DNA of 64,000 nucleotides from Candidatus Kryptonium thompsonii (GCA_001442925.1 LDXX01000004.1:251001-315000), one strand, 5' to 3'. Positions 50,758-60,735 are shown, numbered from the stretch's first letter. Translations and numbers: made by a program. Notes: generated from the sequence alone by a model not told the origin.

Positions 50758-51048
50758 TATCATCTGTTCAACATTTAAGACAAAAGCATGCAATCCTTCA
50801 TCTTCAAATCTATTGTTTAAAAATCTCACCTCATTTAAAATATCACCAACTTTATCATCCGCGACCACGGTGAAGATAAGCGTGTTAATTTCAGGCCATA
50901 CATGCGTTCCTAAGTGTGGTTCACCTTTATCAGAGCCTCGGCCATAAACATCGTTGATTTGAGTGAAACCACGGATGTTTAATTTGTCAAATATCTTCAT
51001 AACTTCGTTTTCAATCGCTTGGTTAAAAACAAGCATCACTAGTTTCAT
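50755..51048 (-). CDS. PII-like protein of the RND-associated PG0541 type
   Basis: 97 residues. VMLVFNQAIENEVMKIFDKLNIRGFTQI (in part), YGRGSDKGEPHLGTHVWPEINTLIFTVV and VRFLNNRFEDEGLHAFVLNVEQ have the PII-like ferredoxin fold with a shortened T-loop. The family was named for a protein encoded after RND efflux pumps of Bacteroidetes. It starts four bases inside the permease gene. It probably regulates the pump by binding it or a ligand; this is an inference. Confidence 0.82.
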   Translation of the reverse strand: MKLVMLVFNQAIENEVMKIFDKLNIRGFTQINDVYGRGSDKGEPHLGTHVWPEINTLIFTVVADDKVGDILNEVRFLNNRFEDEGLHAFVLNVEQMI

Positions 51049-54000
51049 TTAACCTCCACCTTTTTATGTTCAAAGATTGAATAAATAGTTGGCACAAGTA
51101 CAAGGGTTATCAAGGTTGAAAATGTTAAACCACCAAGCATTGTTATACCTAAGGGACGCCAAAGTTCCGAACCTTCACCTTTAAAGACCGCAAGAGGTAA
51201 AGTTCCTAAAATCGTTGTAAGAGTTGTCATCAAAACGGGTCGCAAACGAGTTCTTCCAGCGGTAACTATCGCGTTAAAAAGTTCATAACCTCGGGCTCGT
51301 AAAAGGTTCGTGTAGTCAACAAGGACGATCGCATTGTTGACAACTATACCGACGAGCATTATTAAACCCATAAATGCAGTAAGACCAAATGGAACACCGA
51401 AAATGAGTAATCCAAGCACGACTCCTGTAAAAGCAAAGGGAACAGAAAACATTATAACAAATGGATGAAGAAGGGATTCAAATTGTGAAGCCATGATCAT
51501 ATAAGTTAGTATTATGCCAAGAATTAAAACTTGGAAAAGATCGCGAAATGATTTTGCTTGTTCTTCAACCTGACCTCCAAATCTAATTTCAACGCCGGGT
51601 GGTATATCAAGCTTTGAGATTCGCTCTTGCAAATCTTTCACAACATCACCCAAGGCTCTACCTTCAACATTCGCACCCACAGGTATAATTCGCTGTCTAT
51701 CTCTTCTTTGGATTTCGATTGGGGAAAAAGTGTCGTAGATTCTTGCTATATCTTTAATTTTAACAATGTTTCCTGACATACTACGCACAGGGATTTCACT
51801 AATATATGAAATGCTGTTTCTCAAATCAGCGTCTGGGCGAATTGTTATATCGTATTCATCTCCAAGCTCTTTATAAGTTGTTGCTTTAAGCCCATAAATG
51901 CTTGATCTTATCGTGGTGGCAATGATTGCAGTGTTAAGCCCAAGTGAAGATGCTTTTTGTTTATCAATTTCAATTCTTATTTCTGGCGTAAGACCGCTTC
52001 TACCAATTTGAACATCTTTTGCTCCGGGGATTTTTTCAAGTTCTTCTTTAATTTTTTCTGCTACTTGAGCTGTGAGATTAAGGTCATAGCCTACAACTTC
52101 AACGGTTAAAGGTTTTCCACCACCAAAAAGTAACGCTTGAAAGTCGGAGCCACGCGAAATTTCAAACTTTTCAATCCCGGGGATTAACTTCGCTCTTTCT
52201 CTAATTTTTGCACCAAGTTCTTGAACGGTTACTTTCCTTTCCTTCAATGGGACAAGCCTTGCCCCAACGGTTACAACATTGTTTCCTTCAACTTGGCCTG
52301 TTATTGTGGCAAAGCCTTGTTCGGTTGTTCCAACTCTCATAAAAATATATTTTCTCCATTTTTCAGGTATTTCCTCCGCTACAATTTTTTGTAATTGCTC
52401 GCCTACTTTTATCGTTTCATCAATTCTTGTCCCAACGGGAAGTTGTGCAATCACCTGAATTTGTCCCGTGTCACTTGCAGGGAAGAACTCAAAACCAACC
52501 AATCTAAAAAGTATGAACGAGCTAATAAATAAAACCAAAGCAGTAAGTATAACTATTGCCTTATGTCTCAAAGCCCAAGATATGAGGTTACCATAAAAAC
52601 TTTCAATTGCTTGGAACCATCTTTCACTTGTGTTAAAAAGATTTGAAAGGAGTTTATTTTTTATTTTTTCCTGACCTTTCAACCATTTGGATGATAAGGT
52701 TGGGGTTAAAGTCAATGAAGCAAGGAGCGAAGTTAAAACCATTACTGTAACGAGTATCCCAAGTTCTTTGAAAAGGAAACCGGCTATTCCAGTTAAAAAA
52801 GCAAGCGGAAGAAATACAGCTATGTTAGTCAAGGATGAAGCAGAGATCGCAAGTCCAATTTCATTTGCAGCTATAACTGAAGCTGTTTGAGGATTTTCTC
52901 CTCGCTCAATGTGTCGAGTTATGTTCTCAAGCACAACTATAGCATTATCAACTACGATTCCAACTGCAATGGCAAGGGAGGCAAGTGAGATAAGATTTAT
53001 GGTACCACCAATTAGATAAAGCGTTATAAATGCAACTATCAATGAGAATGGAATTGTTAGAATTATTATCAAACTTGCTCTGATCTTTCGGAGGAACAAA
53101 AGGACGACAAGAATTACAAAGATGCCCCCGTATACAATTGCGTTGCTTAAGTTTCGAATCGAATTTTTTATAAATTCAGATGAATCAAAAGCAATGTTAA
53201 GTTTAACATCCTTTGGCAATGTTTTTTCAATTTTGGGCAGAGCTTTTTTAACTGCATCGACAACTTCAATTGTATTTGCGGTTGCTTGTTTTTGGATAAA
53301 AAGTAGAACCCCGGGTGTATTGTTTATCCTAACATAAAGAGTTTGTTCCTTTATTGTGTCAATCACATCTGCCACATCCCTTAAATAGACGAGCGCACCC
53401 TGGTAATTCCCTATAACAGTTGATTTAATTTCTTCAATTGATTTAAATTCACCCGGGACACGAACGCTGTATTCTTTGGTTCCAACTTTAATTATCCCGG
53501 CTGGAAGAGAAAGATTTTCGGAGTTAAGGATTTGAGCAATTTGCGGTATCGATAAGTTATATGCCTCAAGCTTTTTAGGATCAACTCTTATTAAGATTTC
53601 ACGATATGGTCCACCTATTGCAAAAACTGCGCCAACACCTGGAACTTGTCTCAACGGCTGTGCTATTTTATCTTCAATGATCTTATTGATCCCAGGGTAA
53701 CTTTCACTTGAATTGATTCCAATCATCATAACGGGCAAAGTCGATGTGCTAAATTTAAAAATGGAAGGTTCTTCCGCATCATCTGGAAGTCTTCTTTTAA
53801 CCCTGTCTATAGCATCTCTGATATCATTTGTTGCTTCAGCTATATCCGTGCCCCAATTAAATGTAACAGTTATAATCGAGATGTTATCTTTTGAGCTTGA
53901 TGTGACTTTTGAAACATTGTTTATCGTGCTAACTTGTTCCTCGATTAGTTTTGTGACCTTTTGTTCAACGTCTTCCGCTGATGCACCCGGATAAATTGTG

Positions 54001-54143
54001 ACGACGCTTATTGCTGGGGGTTCAAGCTTTGGAAGAAGGTCTATCGCAAGGCGTGAAAGAGCAAAGGCACCAAGAACTGCTAATGCCATATAAAACATTA
54101 TGACGGTAACAGGTCTATTTACGGATAGCTTAGGTAAACTCAT
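51045..54143 (-). CDS. RND efflux permease (HAE1/AcrB family)
   Basis: 1032 residues. NRPVTVIMFYMALAVLGAFAL (first helix), YPGASAEDVEQKVTKLIEEQ, AVGIVVDNAIVVLENI (about 395-410) with the helix-4 acidic residue of the proton relay (one Asp, then Asn where AcrB has a second Asp), and a repeat of the six-helix block in the C-terminal half (LVGIVVNNAIVLVDY). It pumps lipophilic compounds with the proton gradient, together with the MFP and TolC encoded upstream. The substrate is unknown. Confidence 0.95.
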   Translation of the reverse strand: MSLPKLSVNRPVTVIMFYMALAVLGAFALSRLAIDLLPKLEPPAISVVTIYPGASAEDVEQKVTKLIEEQVSTINNVSKVTSSSKDNISIITVTFNWGTDIAEATNDIRDAIDRVKRRLPDDAEEPSIFKFSTSTLPVMMIGINSSESYPGINKIIEDKIAQPLRQVPGVGAVFAIGGPYREILIRVDPKKLEAYNLSIPQIAQILNSENLSLPAGIIKVGTKEYSVRVPGEFKSIEEIKSTVIGNYQGALVYLRDVADVIDTIKEQTLYVRINNTPGVLLFIQKQATANTIEVVDAVKKALPKIEKTLPKDVKLNIAFDSSEFIKNSIRNLSNAIVYGGIFVILVVLLFLRKIRASLIIILTIPFSLIVAFITLYLIGGTINLISLASLAIAVGIVVDNAIVVLENITRHIERGENPQTASVIAANEIGLAISASSLTNIAVFLPLAFLTGIAGFLFKELGILVTVMVLTSLLASLTLTPTLSSKWLKGQEKIKNKLLSNLFNTSERWFQAIESFYGNLISWALRHKAIVILTALVLFISSFILFRLVGFEFFPASDTGQIQVIAQLPVGTRIDETIKVGEQLQKIVAEEIPEKWRKYIFMRVGTTEQGFATITGQVEGNNVVTVGARLVPLKERKVTVQELGAKIRERAKLIPGIEKFEISRGSDFQALLFGGGKPLTVEVVGYDLNLTAQVAEKIKEELEKIPGAKDVQIGRSGLTPEIRIEIDKQKASSLGLNTAIIATTIRSSIYGLKATTYKELGDEYDITIRPDADLRNSISYISEIPVRSMSGNIVKIKDIARIYDTFSPIEIQRRDRQRIIPVGANVEGRALGDVVKDLQERISKLDIPPGVEIRFGGQVEEQAKSFRDLFQVLILGIILTYMIMASQFESLLHPFVIMFSVPFAFTGVVLGLLIFGVPFGLTAFMGLIMLVGIVVNNAIVLVDYTNLLRARGYELFNAIVTAGRTRLRPVLMTTLTTILGTLPLAVFKGEGSELWRPLGITMLGGLTFSTLITLVLVPTIYSIFEHKKVEVK

Positions 54144-54164
54144 TTTTTACACCTCCGGTAAGTT

Positions 54165-55202
54165 TTACTCGATGACTTTTACTTTTGTTCCATCGGAAAG
54201 TTTTGTTTGTCCAGTTATCACAACCATCTCGTTTTCACTTATTCCACTTAATACTTCGACTTCTCCATCAAACTTTCTCCCAATTGTTATATTTCTCCTG
54301 TTTACAACATCACCCTGCACAACAAAAGCATAGTTTACATTTGAGCCAGGGAGTGGAACCACAGCTGATTCAGGAATTATTATACCTTGACCTTTGCCAA
54401 CTTTTATTTTGACTCTCGCAAACATCCCGGGTCTTAAGAGAAACTGAGCATTTGGCACTTCAACCTCGGCTGAGAATGTTTTTGATATTGAACTTACAGC
54501 TGGATTTTTTTGAGATATCTTCCCGATAAACACTTTATCAGGGTAAACATCAACAATTACTTCGGCAGGTTGATTTAATTTTATCAATGGGAAATCTCTT
54601 TCGGCGATGCTTAATTTTATTTTCACAATATCCATTCTCATCAGGGTAACTATCCCAGGACCTCCAGCACCCGTTGGAACGAGTGTGAAAACCTCGCCCT
54701 CATTCATGAGCTTCTCGGTTACAATTCCGTCGAAAGGTGCACGAATTTGAGTATTAGAAAGAATGAGTTCATAAGAAGCTTTTGCTGCCTCATAATTTGC
54801 TTTTGCTCTTTCAAGTTGTTGTTCAGGGATCGAGCCAGTTTCAAAAAGTGACTTCATTCTTTTGTAGTCAGATTCCGCAAGCTCATATTGTATTTTCGCT
54901 TGGGTCAGTTGTTGAGTGTTCATCCGTGCGAGAATCTGTCCCTCTTTTACAAAGTCCCCTTCTTTTACATAAATTTTTTCTATCGTTCCAGACATTTGTG
55001 CGCCAACTCGAGCTTTTTGATAAGGTTCGACAGTTCCAGCATATTCGAGTATTATATCATAACTTCTTTTTACCGCTTTCGCCACTTTAACTGGGACTAT
55101 ATCTTCATTTAGATTATCTGATTTAGAGTTTTCATTTTTTGATGCACAGCCAAAGAAAATTAACCCAACAATTAGAAATGTGCTTAAAAACGATTTTTTC
55201 AT
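54165..55202 (-). CDS. RND periplasmic adaptor (membrane fusion protein), lipoprotein
   Basis: 345 residues. Lipobox IFFGCASK, C19 lipidated. Biotinyl-lipoyl hairpin domain with a coiled coil (AQMSGTIEKIYVKEGDFVKEGQILARM; QLTQAKIQYELAESDYKRMKSLFETG), then RAPFDGIVTEKLMNEGEVF and beta-barrel and MP domains to PESAVVPLPGSNVNYAFVV. It bridges the permease at 51045-54143 and the TolC at 55211-56527. Confidence 0.95.
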   Translation of the reverse strand: MKKSFLSTFLIVGLIFFGCASKNENSKSDNLNEDIVPVKVAKAVKRSYDIILEYAGTVEPYQKARVGAQMSGTIEKIYVKEGDFVKEGQILARMNTQQLTQAKIQYELAESDYKRMKSLFETGSIPEQQLERAKANYEAAKASYELILSNTQIRAPFDGIVTEKLMNEGEVFTLVPTGAGGPGIVTLMRMDIVKIKLSIAERDFPLIKLNQPAEVIVDVYPDKVFIGKISQKNPAVSSISKTFSAEVEVPNAQFLLRPGMFARVKIKVGKGQGIIIPESAVVPLPGSNVNYAFVVQGDVVNRRNITIGRKFDGEVEVLSGISENEMVVITGQTKLSDGTKVKVIE

Positions 55203-55210
55203 TTCTCCTC

Positions 55211-56527
55211 CTAATAGTTTATTTTACCTATTAGCCTTTCAAGGTCACTTAACGCTGTAAGATAGTCATAAATTGCCTGTTGATAGTTTAATCGTGCTTG
55301 TGCAAAGTTCACTTCTGCGTTGCTGACTTCAAGTTGTGTTCCAACGCCACTTTCAAATCTTTTTCTTGCTATTTTATATCCGAGTTCAGCAAGTTCTACT
55401 GCTTTCTTCTGGGCCTCTATTCTTTTCTTCGATTGTTCAATTTTATAAATCGTGCCTTTTAATTCATTTTCGAGAGCCTGCTTTATAAATCGCAATCGTT
55501 CTGTTGACTGTTGAAGTGATACTCTTGCTTGATCAATTCTTGCTTGCGTTCCAAAACCTCTGAATATTGGGATTTGTAGTTGCAAGCCAATAAATGTTGT
55601 CCTTATCCACCTATATCGATTGAAGTTGAAATCGTTCGCTTGAGCTTGGTATTGAAGATTTCCCGTGAGAAATAGAGCAGGGAGGTGACCAGATAATTCG
55701 AGTGAAACAAGCGATCTCGATAGTTCTATTTGATATTCCGCCTGTTTTATGTCAGGATTGTTTTCATAAAGTTCTTTTAGAGCATTCGTATAATCAATTT
55801 CTGTAAAATTATCAACATTCATTTCTCCAACCACATCTATCTCTTGGTTGACATCAATCCCAAGAAGAAATTTAAGTGCATTTTGGGCAAGTTCAAGATT
55901 GTTCTCAGCTTGAACCAACAACGGTTGCAGGTTTTGATATTGAACTTGTGCGTTGATATAATCATATTCAGAGGCTATGCCTTGACGATACATCTTTTCA
56001 ACGTTTTTCAGATTATCTTCGGCAAGCTCAATTCGCATTTTTGTTATTTTGTAAGCTTCTTTTACGAGGAGAACATTGTAAAAAGCCTTTTTTACATCAC
56101 TTATCGTTTTCAAAGCGACACTTTTGTATGTTTGCTCCGCAATTAAACGCCCCTTATTTGCAGTATTTATTCCAGCATAAACAGACCATGAAAAAATGGG
56201 CATCTGAAGATTAACCAAACCAATGTAAGAGTTATCAAAGCCTATCTCGATCACGCCACCCGTTAACCTTCCAAATGGTGAATCTGGGGGGAGAAACAAA
56301 ACGGGTTTCTTTAGGTATCTTGAATAACTTCCAGATAAAGTGATTTGTGGAATTAGGTTTGATCTTGCTTCAACAAGTTTTTCATCGGATTTGATAAGTT
56401 CAAGGCGAGCAGTTCTCACTTGATTATTGTTTTCAAGCGCTATTTTTACTGCATCTTCAAGTGTTAATACCTTAGGCTGTGATAGCAATGTTACTGGTAG
56501 AAGCACAAATAAAATTAATGCTTTCAT
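55211..56527 (-). CDS. TolC-family outer-membrane channel
   Basis: 438 residues. Signal peptide LFVLLPVTLLS. Two homologous halves with long helices, for example LTLEDAVKIALENNNQVRTARLELI, EDNLKNVEKMYRQGIASEYDYINAQVQY and IARKRFESGVGTQLEVSNAEVNFAQARLNYQQAIYDYL (given in part). The end LIGKINY lies close to the outer-membrane barrel. Exit duct of the efflux system; downstream of tetR by 11 bases. Confidence 0.95.
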   Translation of the reverse strand: MKALILFVLLPVTLLSQPKVLTLEDAVKIALENNNQVRTARLELIKSDEKLVEARSNLIPQITLSGSYSRYLKKPVLFLPPDSPFGRLTGGVIEIGFDNSYIGLVNLQMPIFSWSVYAGINTANKGRLIAEQTYKSVALKTISDVKKAFYNVLLVKEAYKITKMRIELAEDNLKNVEKMYRQGIASEYDYINAQVQYQNLQPLLVQAENNLELAQNALKFLLGIDVNQEIDVVGEMNVDNFTEIDYTNALKELYENNPDIKQAEYQIELSRSLVSLELSGHLPALFLTGNLQYQAQANDFNFNRYRWIRTTFIGLQLQIPIFRGFGTQARIDQARVSLQQSTERLRFIKQALENELKGTIYKIEQSKKRIEAQKKAVELAELGYKIARKRFESGVGTQLEVSNAEVNFAQARLNYQQAIYDYLTALSDLERLIGKINY

Positions 56528-56538
56528 GTGTTTCTTTT

Positions 56539-57162
56539 TTATTTGTTTTTTGATATTCCGTCAAAAATTATCTGGATGACTGCATCTGGCATTTCTTCAG
56601 GTTTTAAATCCACTTTGTTTTCAGTAATGCAACCATAGATGATATCTCTTAGCATGCCGTTGAAAGCCATTATGACAAGGTTTGGATTTATGTTCTTCAG
56701 TTTGCCGTTTTTAATGTCAGTTTTAACTATGTCAGTTAATATTTTTGAAATCTCTCTCAATCTTTCTATAACGTATTTTCTCGTTAATTCCCTTTCTTTG
56801 CTTTCCATTTGCATGCTCGCCTGCATCATAACATGGAATGAATAATTATTTTCGGTTAGGAAGAAACGGATGATATTAACGGCGTAAGTTTTTAGTTTCT
56901 CGCGGGCGCTTCCCTTGAGATTTTTTGCTTCCTCTGCAAATGATTGAACTTTATCGAAAACTGTTTTCAAGATTTCATGGAAGAGATGTTCTTTGCTTGG
57001 GAAGTAAAAATAAATGGCGCCCTTGCTGAATTGAGCATGTTCTGCTATTTCTTCAATGGTTGTGTCTTTATAACCCTTTTTACCAAACAGATATAGCGCA
57101 GATTCAATAATCTCTTGTTTGTGTCTTTCTTTGATTATTTCACGTCTTTTTGACTTTGACAT
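56539..57162 (-). CDS. TetR-family regulator of the efflux operon
   Basis: 207 residues. HTH: ESALYLFGKKGYKDTTIEEIAEHAQFSKGAIYFYFPSKEHLF (21-62, given in part), followed by an all-helical ligand domain. It is the first gene of its own operon and its promoter carries a nearly perfect 26-bp palindrome. It likely represses itself and the pump until a ligand binds. Confidence 0.93.
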   Translation of the reverse strand: MSKSKRREIIKERHKQEIIESALYLFGKKGYKDTTIEEIAEHAQFSKGAIYFYFPSKEHLFHEILKTVFDKVQSFAEEAKNLKGSAREKLKTYAVNIIRFFLTENNYSFHVMMQASMQMESKERELTRKYVIERLREISKILTDIVKTDIKNGKLKNINPNLVIMAFNGMLRDIIYGCITENKVDLKPEEMPDAVIQIIFDGISKNK

Positions 57163-57193
57163 GCTGGTTTATTTTGAGTTTTGATTTAATCAA

Positions 57194-57222
57194 AATATAA
57201 CACTTTTCGACTTAAAAGTCAA
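57194..57222 (-). promoter_or_regulatory. Promoter of the tetR-tolC-MFP-RND-PII operon
   Basis: On the minus strand TTGACT (57222-57217), 17 bases, TATATT (57199-57194), about 31 bases before the tetR start. The spacer carries a small dyad GACTT-AA-AAGTC (57209-57220). Confidence 0.72.
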
Positions 57223-57246
57223 ATTTTGACCAATTGTTCAAAATTT
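57221..57246. promoter_or_regulatory. Probable TetR operator
   Basis: A 26-bp palindrome with arms AAATTTTGAC and TTCAAAATTT around CAATTG; a single mismatched pair (C against T). It overlaps the -35 box of the tetR promoter by two bases, an apt site for repression by the TetR dimer. The region between here and mnmE (57247-57348) shows no other clear signal. Confidence 0.72.
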
Positions 57247-57348
57247 AGTCAAGGGTTGTGAAGCATAGCGATAAAACTGCCTTATTTTTGATTTGAGGAG
57301 TTGATTTTTTAAATTGAATGTAAAATCATATCAAATTTTAAACCTTTG

Positions 57349-58743
57349 ATGAAATATCTTGAGGATACAATCGCTGCGATTTCAACGGCGATTGGAGAGG
57401 CTGGGATTTCTGTGATCAGGATAAGTGGGAAGGATGCGATAAAAATTGCTGATAGAGTTTTTAGAGGCAAGAAGAAACTTGAAGAAGTTAAAACCCATAC
57501 GGCTCATTACGGGAGTATAGTTGATTCAACGGGGAAGGTGGTTGATTATGTAGTTGCCACTGTTTTCAGGGCGCCACATTCATATACGGGCGAGGATACA
57601 GTCGAGATAAGTTGCCATGGTGGAATTTTCGTCACAAGGAAAGTTCTTGAGACAATACTCGAAGCTGGAGCACGACTTGCGCAGCCAGGTGAATTTACCA
57701 AGCGAGCGTTTTTAAACGGGAGGATAGACCTTTCACAGGCTGAAGCAATTGCTGATTTGATACGTTCTGTGACCGACCTTGCATATCAAAGTTCGCTATC
57801 TCAACTTGAGGGTTCACTTTCGAGGAAGATTAAAAAGATGAGGGATGATTTGATAAATTTATGTTCGCTTGTTGAACTTGAACTTGATTTTGCGGATGAA
57901 GATCTTGAGTTTGTTGATAAGCCAGAACTTGCGAACAAGATTAGGGATGCGATAGCAGAAATTGATGAGTTAATAGAGACTTTTAAATACGGGAAAATTT
58001 ATCGTGAAGGGGTAAAAGTTGTCATCGCCGGGAAGCCAAACGCTGGGAAATCAAGTTTATTGAATGCTCTTTTGAATGAAAATAGAGCTATTGTGAGCGA
58101 TATCCCAGGAACGACAAGGGATATAATTGAAGAAAGCTTGAATATTGATGGTATTCTTTTCAGAGTCATTGATACAGCAGGTTTAAGGGAAACTTATGAT
58201 ATCATTGAACAAGAAGGAGTTAGAAGAGCAGAAGAACAACTTAAAAAGGCAGATATGATTTTACTTGTGATAGATTCGACCGATGAAATTAGTGAAAGTG
58301 ATATGAGACTTTATCACCGTGTTTTAAATCTTGCAATGGATGAATCAAAGAAATGCATAATCGTTTTTAACAAGGTTGACCTTTTGGATGGAAGACAAAT
58401 TCAAATGGAAAAAATAACGAATAATTTTCCAGTTGTTAATATATCTGCCTTAACTGGGTTTGGGCTTGATAAGTTGAAAAAGATAATGGTCGAGCAATCT
58501 TTCTTTGGAACAAATAGGACGGATGCAAGCGTTGTTGTTACAAATGTGAGGCATCGTGATGCACTTATTAAAGCGAAGCAAAGTTTGCTTTATGCTTTAA
58601 AATCACTCGAAGAAGGAATGAGCGGGGATCTTGTAGCTGTGGATTTAAGAGCTGGGCTTAATCATCTTGGCGAGATAATCGGGGAGGTGACAACAGACGA
58701 TATTTTAAACAACATCTTCTCAAAGTTTTGCATTGGTAAGTAA
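57349..58743 (+). CDS. mnmE: tRNA modification GTPase MnmE
   Basis: 464 residues from ATG 57349 (a TTG directly before it is not needed). N-terminal folate domain: DTIAAISTAIGEAGISVIRISG; GGIFVTRKVLETIL; GEFTKRAFLNGRIDLSQAEA. The G domain has GKPNAGKSSLLNALL (G1), PGTTRD (G2), DTAGLRE (G3) and NKVD (G4). It ends with FCIGK, the C-(I/L/V)-G-K end needed for function. With MnmG it modifies U34 of tRNAs. A perfect parS lies right after the stop. Confidence 0.98.
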   Translation: MKYLEDTIAAISTAIGEAGISVIRISGKDAIKIADRVFRGKKKLEEVKTHTAHYGSIVDSTGKVVDYVVATVFRAPHSYTGEDTVEISCHGGIFVTRKVLETILEAGARLAQPGEFTKRAFLNGRIDLSQAEAIADLIRSVTDLAYQSSLSQLEGSLSRKIKKMRDDLINLCSLVELELDFADEDLEFVDKPELANKIRDAIAEIDELIETFKYGKIYREGVKVVIAGKPNAGKSSLLNALLNENRAIVSDIPGTTRDIIEESLNIDGILFRVIDTAGLRETYDIIEQEGVRRAEEQLKKADMILLVIDSTDEISESDMRLYHRVLNLAMDESKKCIIVFNKVDLLDGRQIQMEKITNNFPVVNISALTGFGLDKLKKIMVEQSFFGTNRTDASVVVTNVRHRDALIKAKQSLLYALKSLEEGMSGDLVAVDLRAGLNHLGEIIGEVTTDDILNNIFSKFCIGK

Positions 58744-58746
58744 AAG

Positions 58747-58762
58747 TGTTTCACGTGAAACA
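58747..58762. promoter_or_regulatory. parS: parS site 1 (ParB-binding)
   Basis: TGTTTCACGTGAAACA, a 16-bp perfect palindrome identical to the parS consensus used by chromosomal ParB/Spo0J. Lies in the 47-base gap between mnmE and mnmG, three bases after the mnmE stop. Confidence 0.93.
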
Positions 58763-58790
58763 TTTTGAAAACAAATTTTAAAGCAAAACG

Positions 58791-60680
58791 ATGATAATAA
58801 ATCCAACGATAGATGAAACTTACGATGTCATAGTTGTTGGTGGAGGTCATGCCGGAATTGAGGCGTCTTTAGCTGCTGCAAGAATGGGGATGAAGACGCT
58901 TCTTATGACAATGGATATAACTGCGATAGGACGAATGTCGTGTAATCCTGCGGTTGGCGGGACTGCAAAAGGACATTTGGTCAGAGAAATTGATGCGCTT
59001 GGTGGAGAAATAGGTAAAATTGCAGATGCAACCGCAATCCAATATAGAATTTTGAACAAGTCAAAAGGTCCCGCAGTATGGTCTTTAAGAACTCAAAATG
59101 ATCGCGAGCAATATTCGATAGAGGCGCGAAAGCGTGTTGAAGCTCAAGAAGGGCTTGATATAATGCAAGATGTTGTGACCGAAATTTTTGTCGAAAATGG
59201 CAAGGTTGTTGGAGTTAGGACTGGGCTTGATATAAAAATTGCGTGTAAGGCACTTATAATTGCAGCTGGGACATTTTTAAACGGCAAGATGTATACGGGG
59301 CTTATAAGTAGAGTTGGTGGAAGGTTTGGCGAGCCTGCTGCAACGGGGCTTACGGAGTCACTTGAAAAACTTGGTTTTGTAAGCGGAAGGTTGAAAACTG
59401 GAACCCCGCCAAGAATTGATGCGCGAACCGTTGATTATTCAAAGGTTCAGGTTGAACCAGGAGATCCCGATGCTGAACCTTTTTCTTTCCAAACGAAAGA
59501 AATAATAAAGGATCAAATTCCCTGTTATTTAACATATACAAATGAAGAAACACACAAAATTTTAGAAAAAGGATTCGATCGATCGCCACTTTTTACAGGT
59601 CTTATCAAAGGTCGAGGTCCGAGGTATTGTCCTTCGATTGAAGATAAAGTTTATCGCTTCAGGGATAAAGAAAGACATCAGATTTTTCTCGAGCCTGAAG
59701 GAAGGGATACGCATGTAATGTATGTCAACGGTTTTTCGACAAGTTTGCCAGTTGAAATTCAACTTGCAGGGTTAAAAACAATACCTGGGCTTGAAAATGT
59801 GAAAATGCTTCGCCCAGGATATGCTGTTGAATATGACTTTTTCCCACCGCATCAATTGAAGTTGACGCTTGAAACAAAGCTTGTTGAAGGACTTTATTTT
59901 GCTGGACAGATAAATGGAACTTCTGGTTATGAGGAAGCCGCTGCACAAGGAATAATAGCTGGGATAAACGCTGCGCTTAAAATTAAAGGCGAGGATGAAT
60001 TTATTCTAAAGCGAAGTGAGGCTTACATTGGGGTTTTGATTGATGATTTGATAAACAAAATCATTGATGAACCTTATAGAATGTTTACATCAAGAGCTGA
60101 ATATAGATTAATGTTGAGACAGGATAATGCAGATAGAAGGTTGATGAAATATGGGTATAAATTTGGGCTGATACCGAGCGATGTTTACCAAAAGTTGCTT
60201 GAGAAAGAAGAAATGATCAAAGAAGCGCTTTATTTCGTTAAAAATAGAAGTGTTAAACCTTCCGAGGTCAATTCATATCTTGAAAGGATAGGTTCAAAAC
60301 CACTTGAGCAAAATGAAAAGCTTGAACAACTCATAAAAAGACCTGAGGTTAATGTATCTGAACTTTTTGAGCTTGAAGCATTCAAGTCCGATGACATTCT
60401 GCAAAAAGTTTTGAGAAGGAAAGATGTATTAAGGCAAGTTGAGATCGAGGTAAGATACGAAGGATACATTCAGAGGCAACTTGAGGAGATCGAAAAGTTT
60501 GAGAAGTATGAGACGATGGAAATTCCGCCGGATTTTGATTATAATAAGGTTAAGTCGCTTTCAACCGAAGCCAGAGAAAAGTTGATGAAAGTTAGACCCA
60601 GATCGATAGGTCAAGCTTCGAGAATTTCCGGTGTTTCACCTGCTGATATATCAGTTCTCATGGTCTATCTGAAGGGTTAA
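58791..60680 (+). CDS. mnmG: tRNA uridine-5-carboxymethylaminomethyl modification enzyme MnmG
   Basis: 629 residues. FAD-binding [19 protein letters not shown] at the N terminus, [24 protein letters not shown] (in part), [28 protein letters not shown], the GINA helix and the C-terminal helical domain ([31 protein letters not shown]). It works with MnmE on tRNA wobble uridines. Located in the typical mnmE-mnmG-rsmG order of the origin region. Confidence 0.98.
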   Translation: MIINPTIDETYDVIVVGGGHAGIEASLAAARMGMKTLLMTMDITAIGRMSCNPAVGGTAKGHLVREIDALGGEIGKIADATAIQYRILNKSKGPAVWSLRTQNDREQYSIEARKRVEAQEGLDIMQDVVTEIFVENGKVVGVRTGLDIKIACKALIIAAGTFLNGKMYTGLISRVGGRFGEPAATGLTESLEKLGFVSGRLKTGTPPRIDARTVDYSKVQVEPGDPDAEPFSFQTKEIIKDQIPCYLTYTNEETHKILEKGFDRSPLFTGLIKGRGPRYCPSIEDKVYRFRDKERHQIFLEPEGRDTHVMYVNGFSTSLPVEIQLAGLKTIPGLENVKMLRPGYAVEYDFFPPHQLKLTLETKLVEGLYFAGQINGTSGYEEAAAQGIIAGINAALKIKGEDEFILKRSEAYIGVLIDDLINKIIDEPYRMFTSRAEYRLMLRQDNADRRLMKYGYKFGLIPSDVYQKLLEKEEMIKEALYFVKNRSVKPSEVNSYLERIGSKPLEQNEKLEQLIKRPEVNVSELFELEAFKSDDILQKVLRRKDVLRQVEIEVRYEGYIQRQLEEIEKFEKYETMEIPPDFDYNKVKSLSTEAREKLMKVRPRSIGQASRISGVSPADISVLMVYLKG

Positions 60681-60683
60681 AAG

Positions 60684-60699
60684 TGTTTCACGTGAAACA
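60684..60699. promoter_or_regulatory. parS: parS site 2 (ParB-binding)
   Basis: A second TGTTTCACGTGAAACA between mnmG and rsmG. Here the symmetry extends to 26 bp (60679-60704), starting inside the mnmG stop codon and ending TTTT, so it may also act as a weak terminator hairpin. Confidence 0.93.
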
Positions 60700-60735
60700 C
60701 TTTTGATGTGATCGTTAAGTTAAAAAGTTTTTTCA

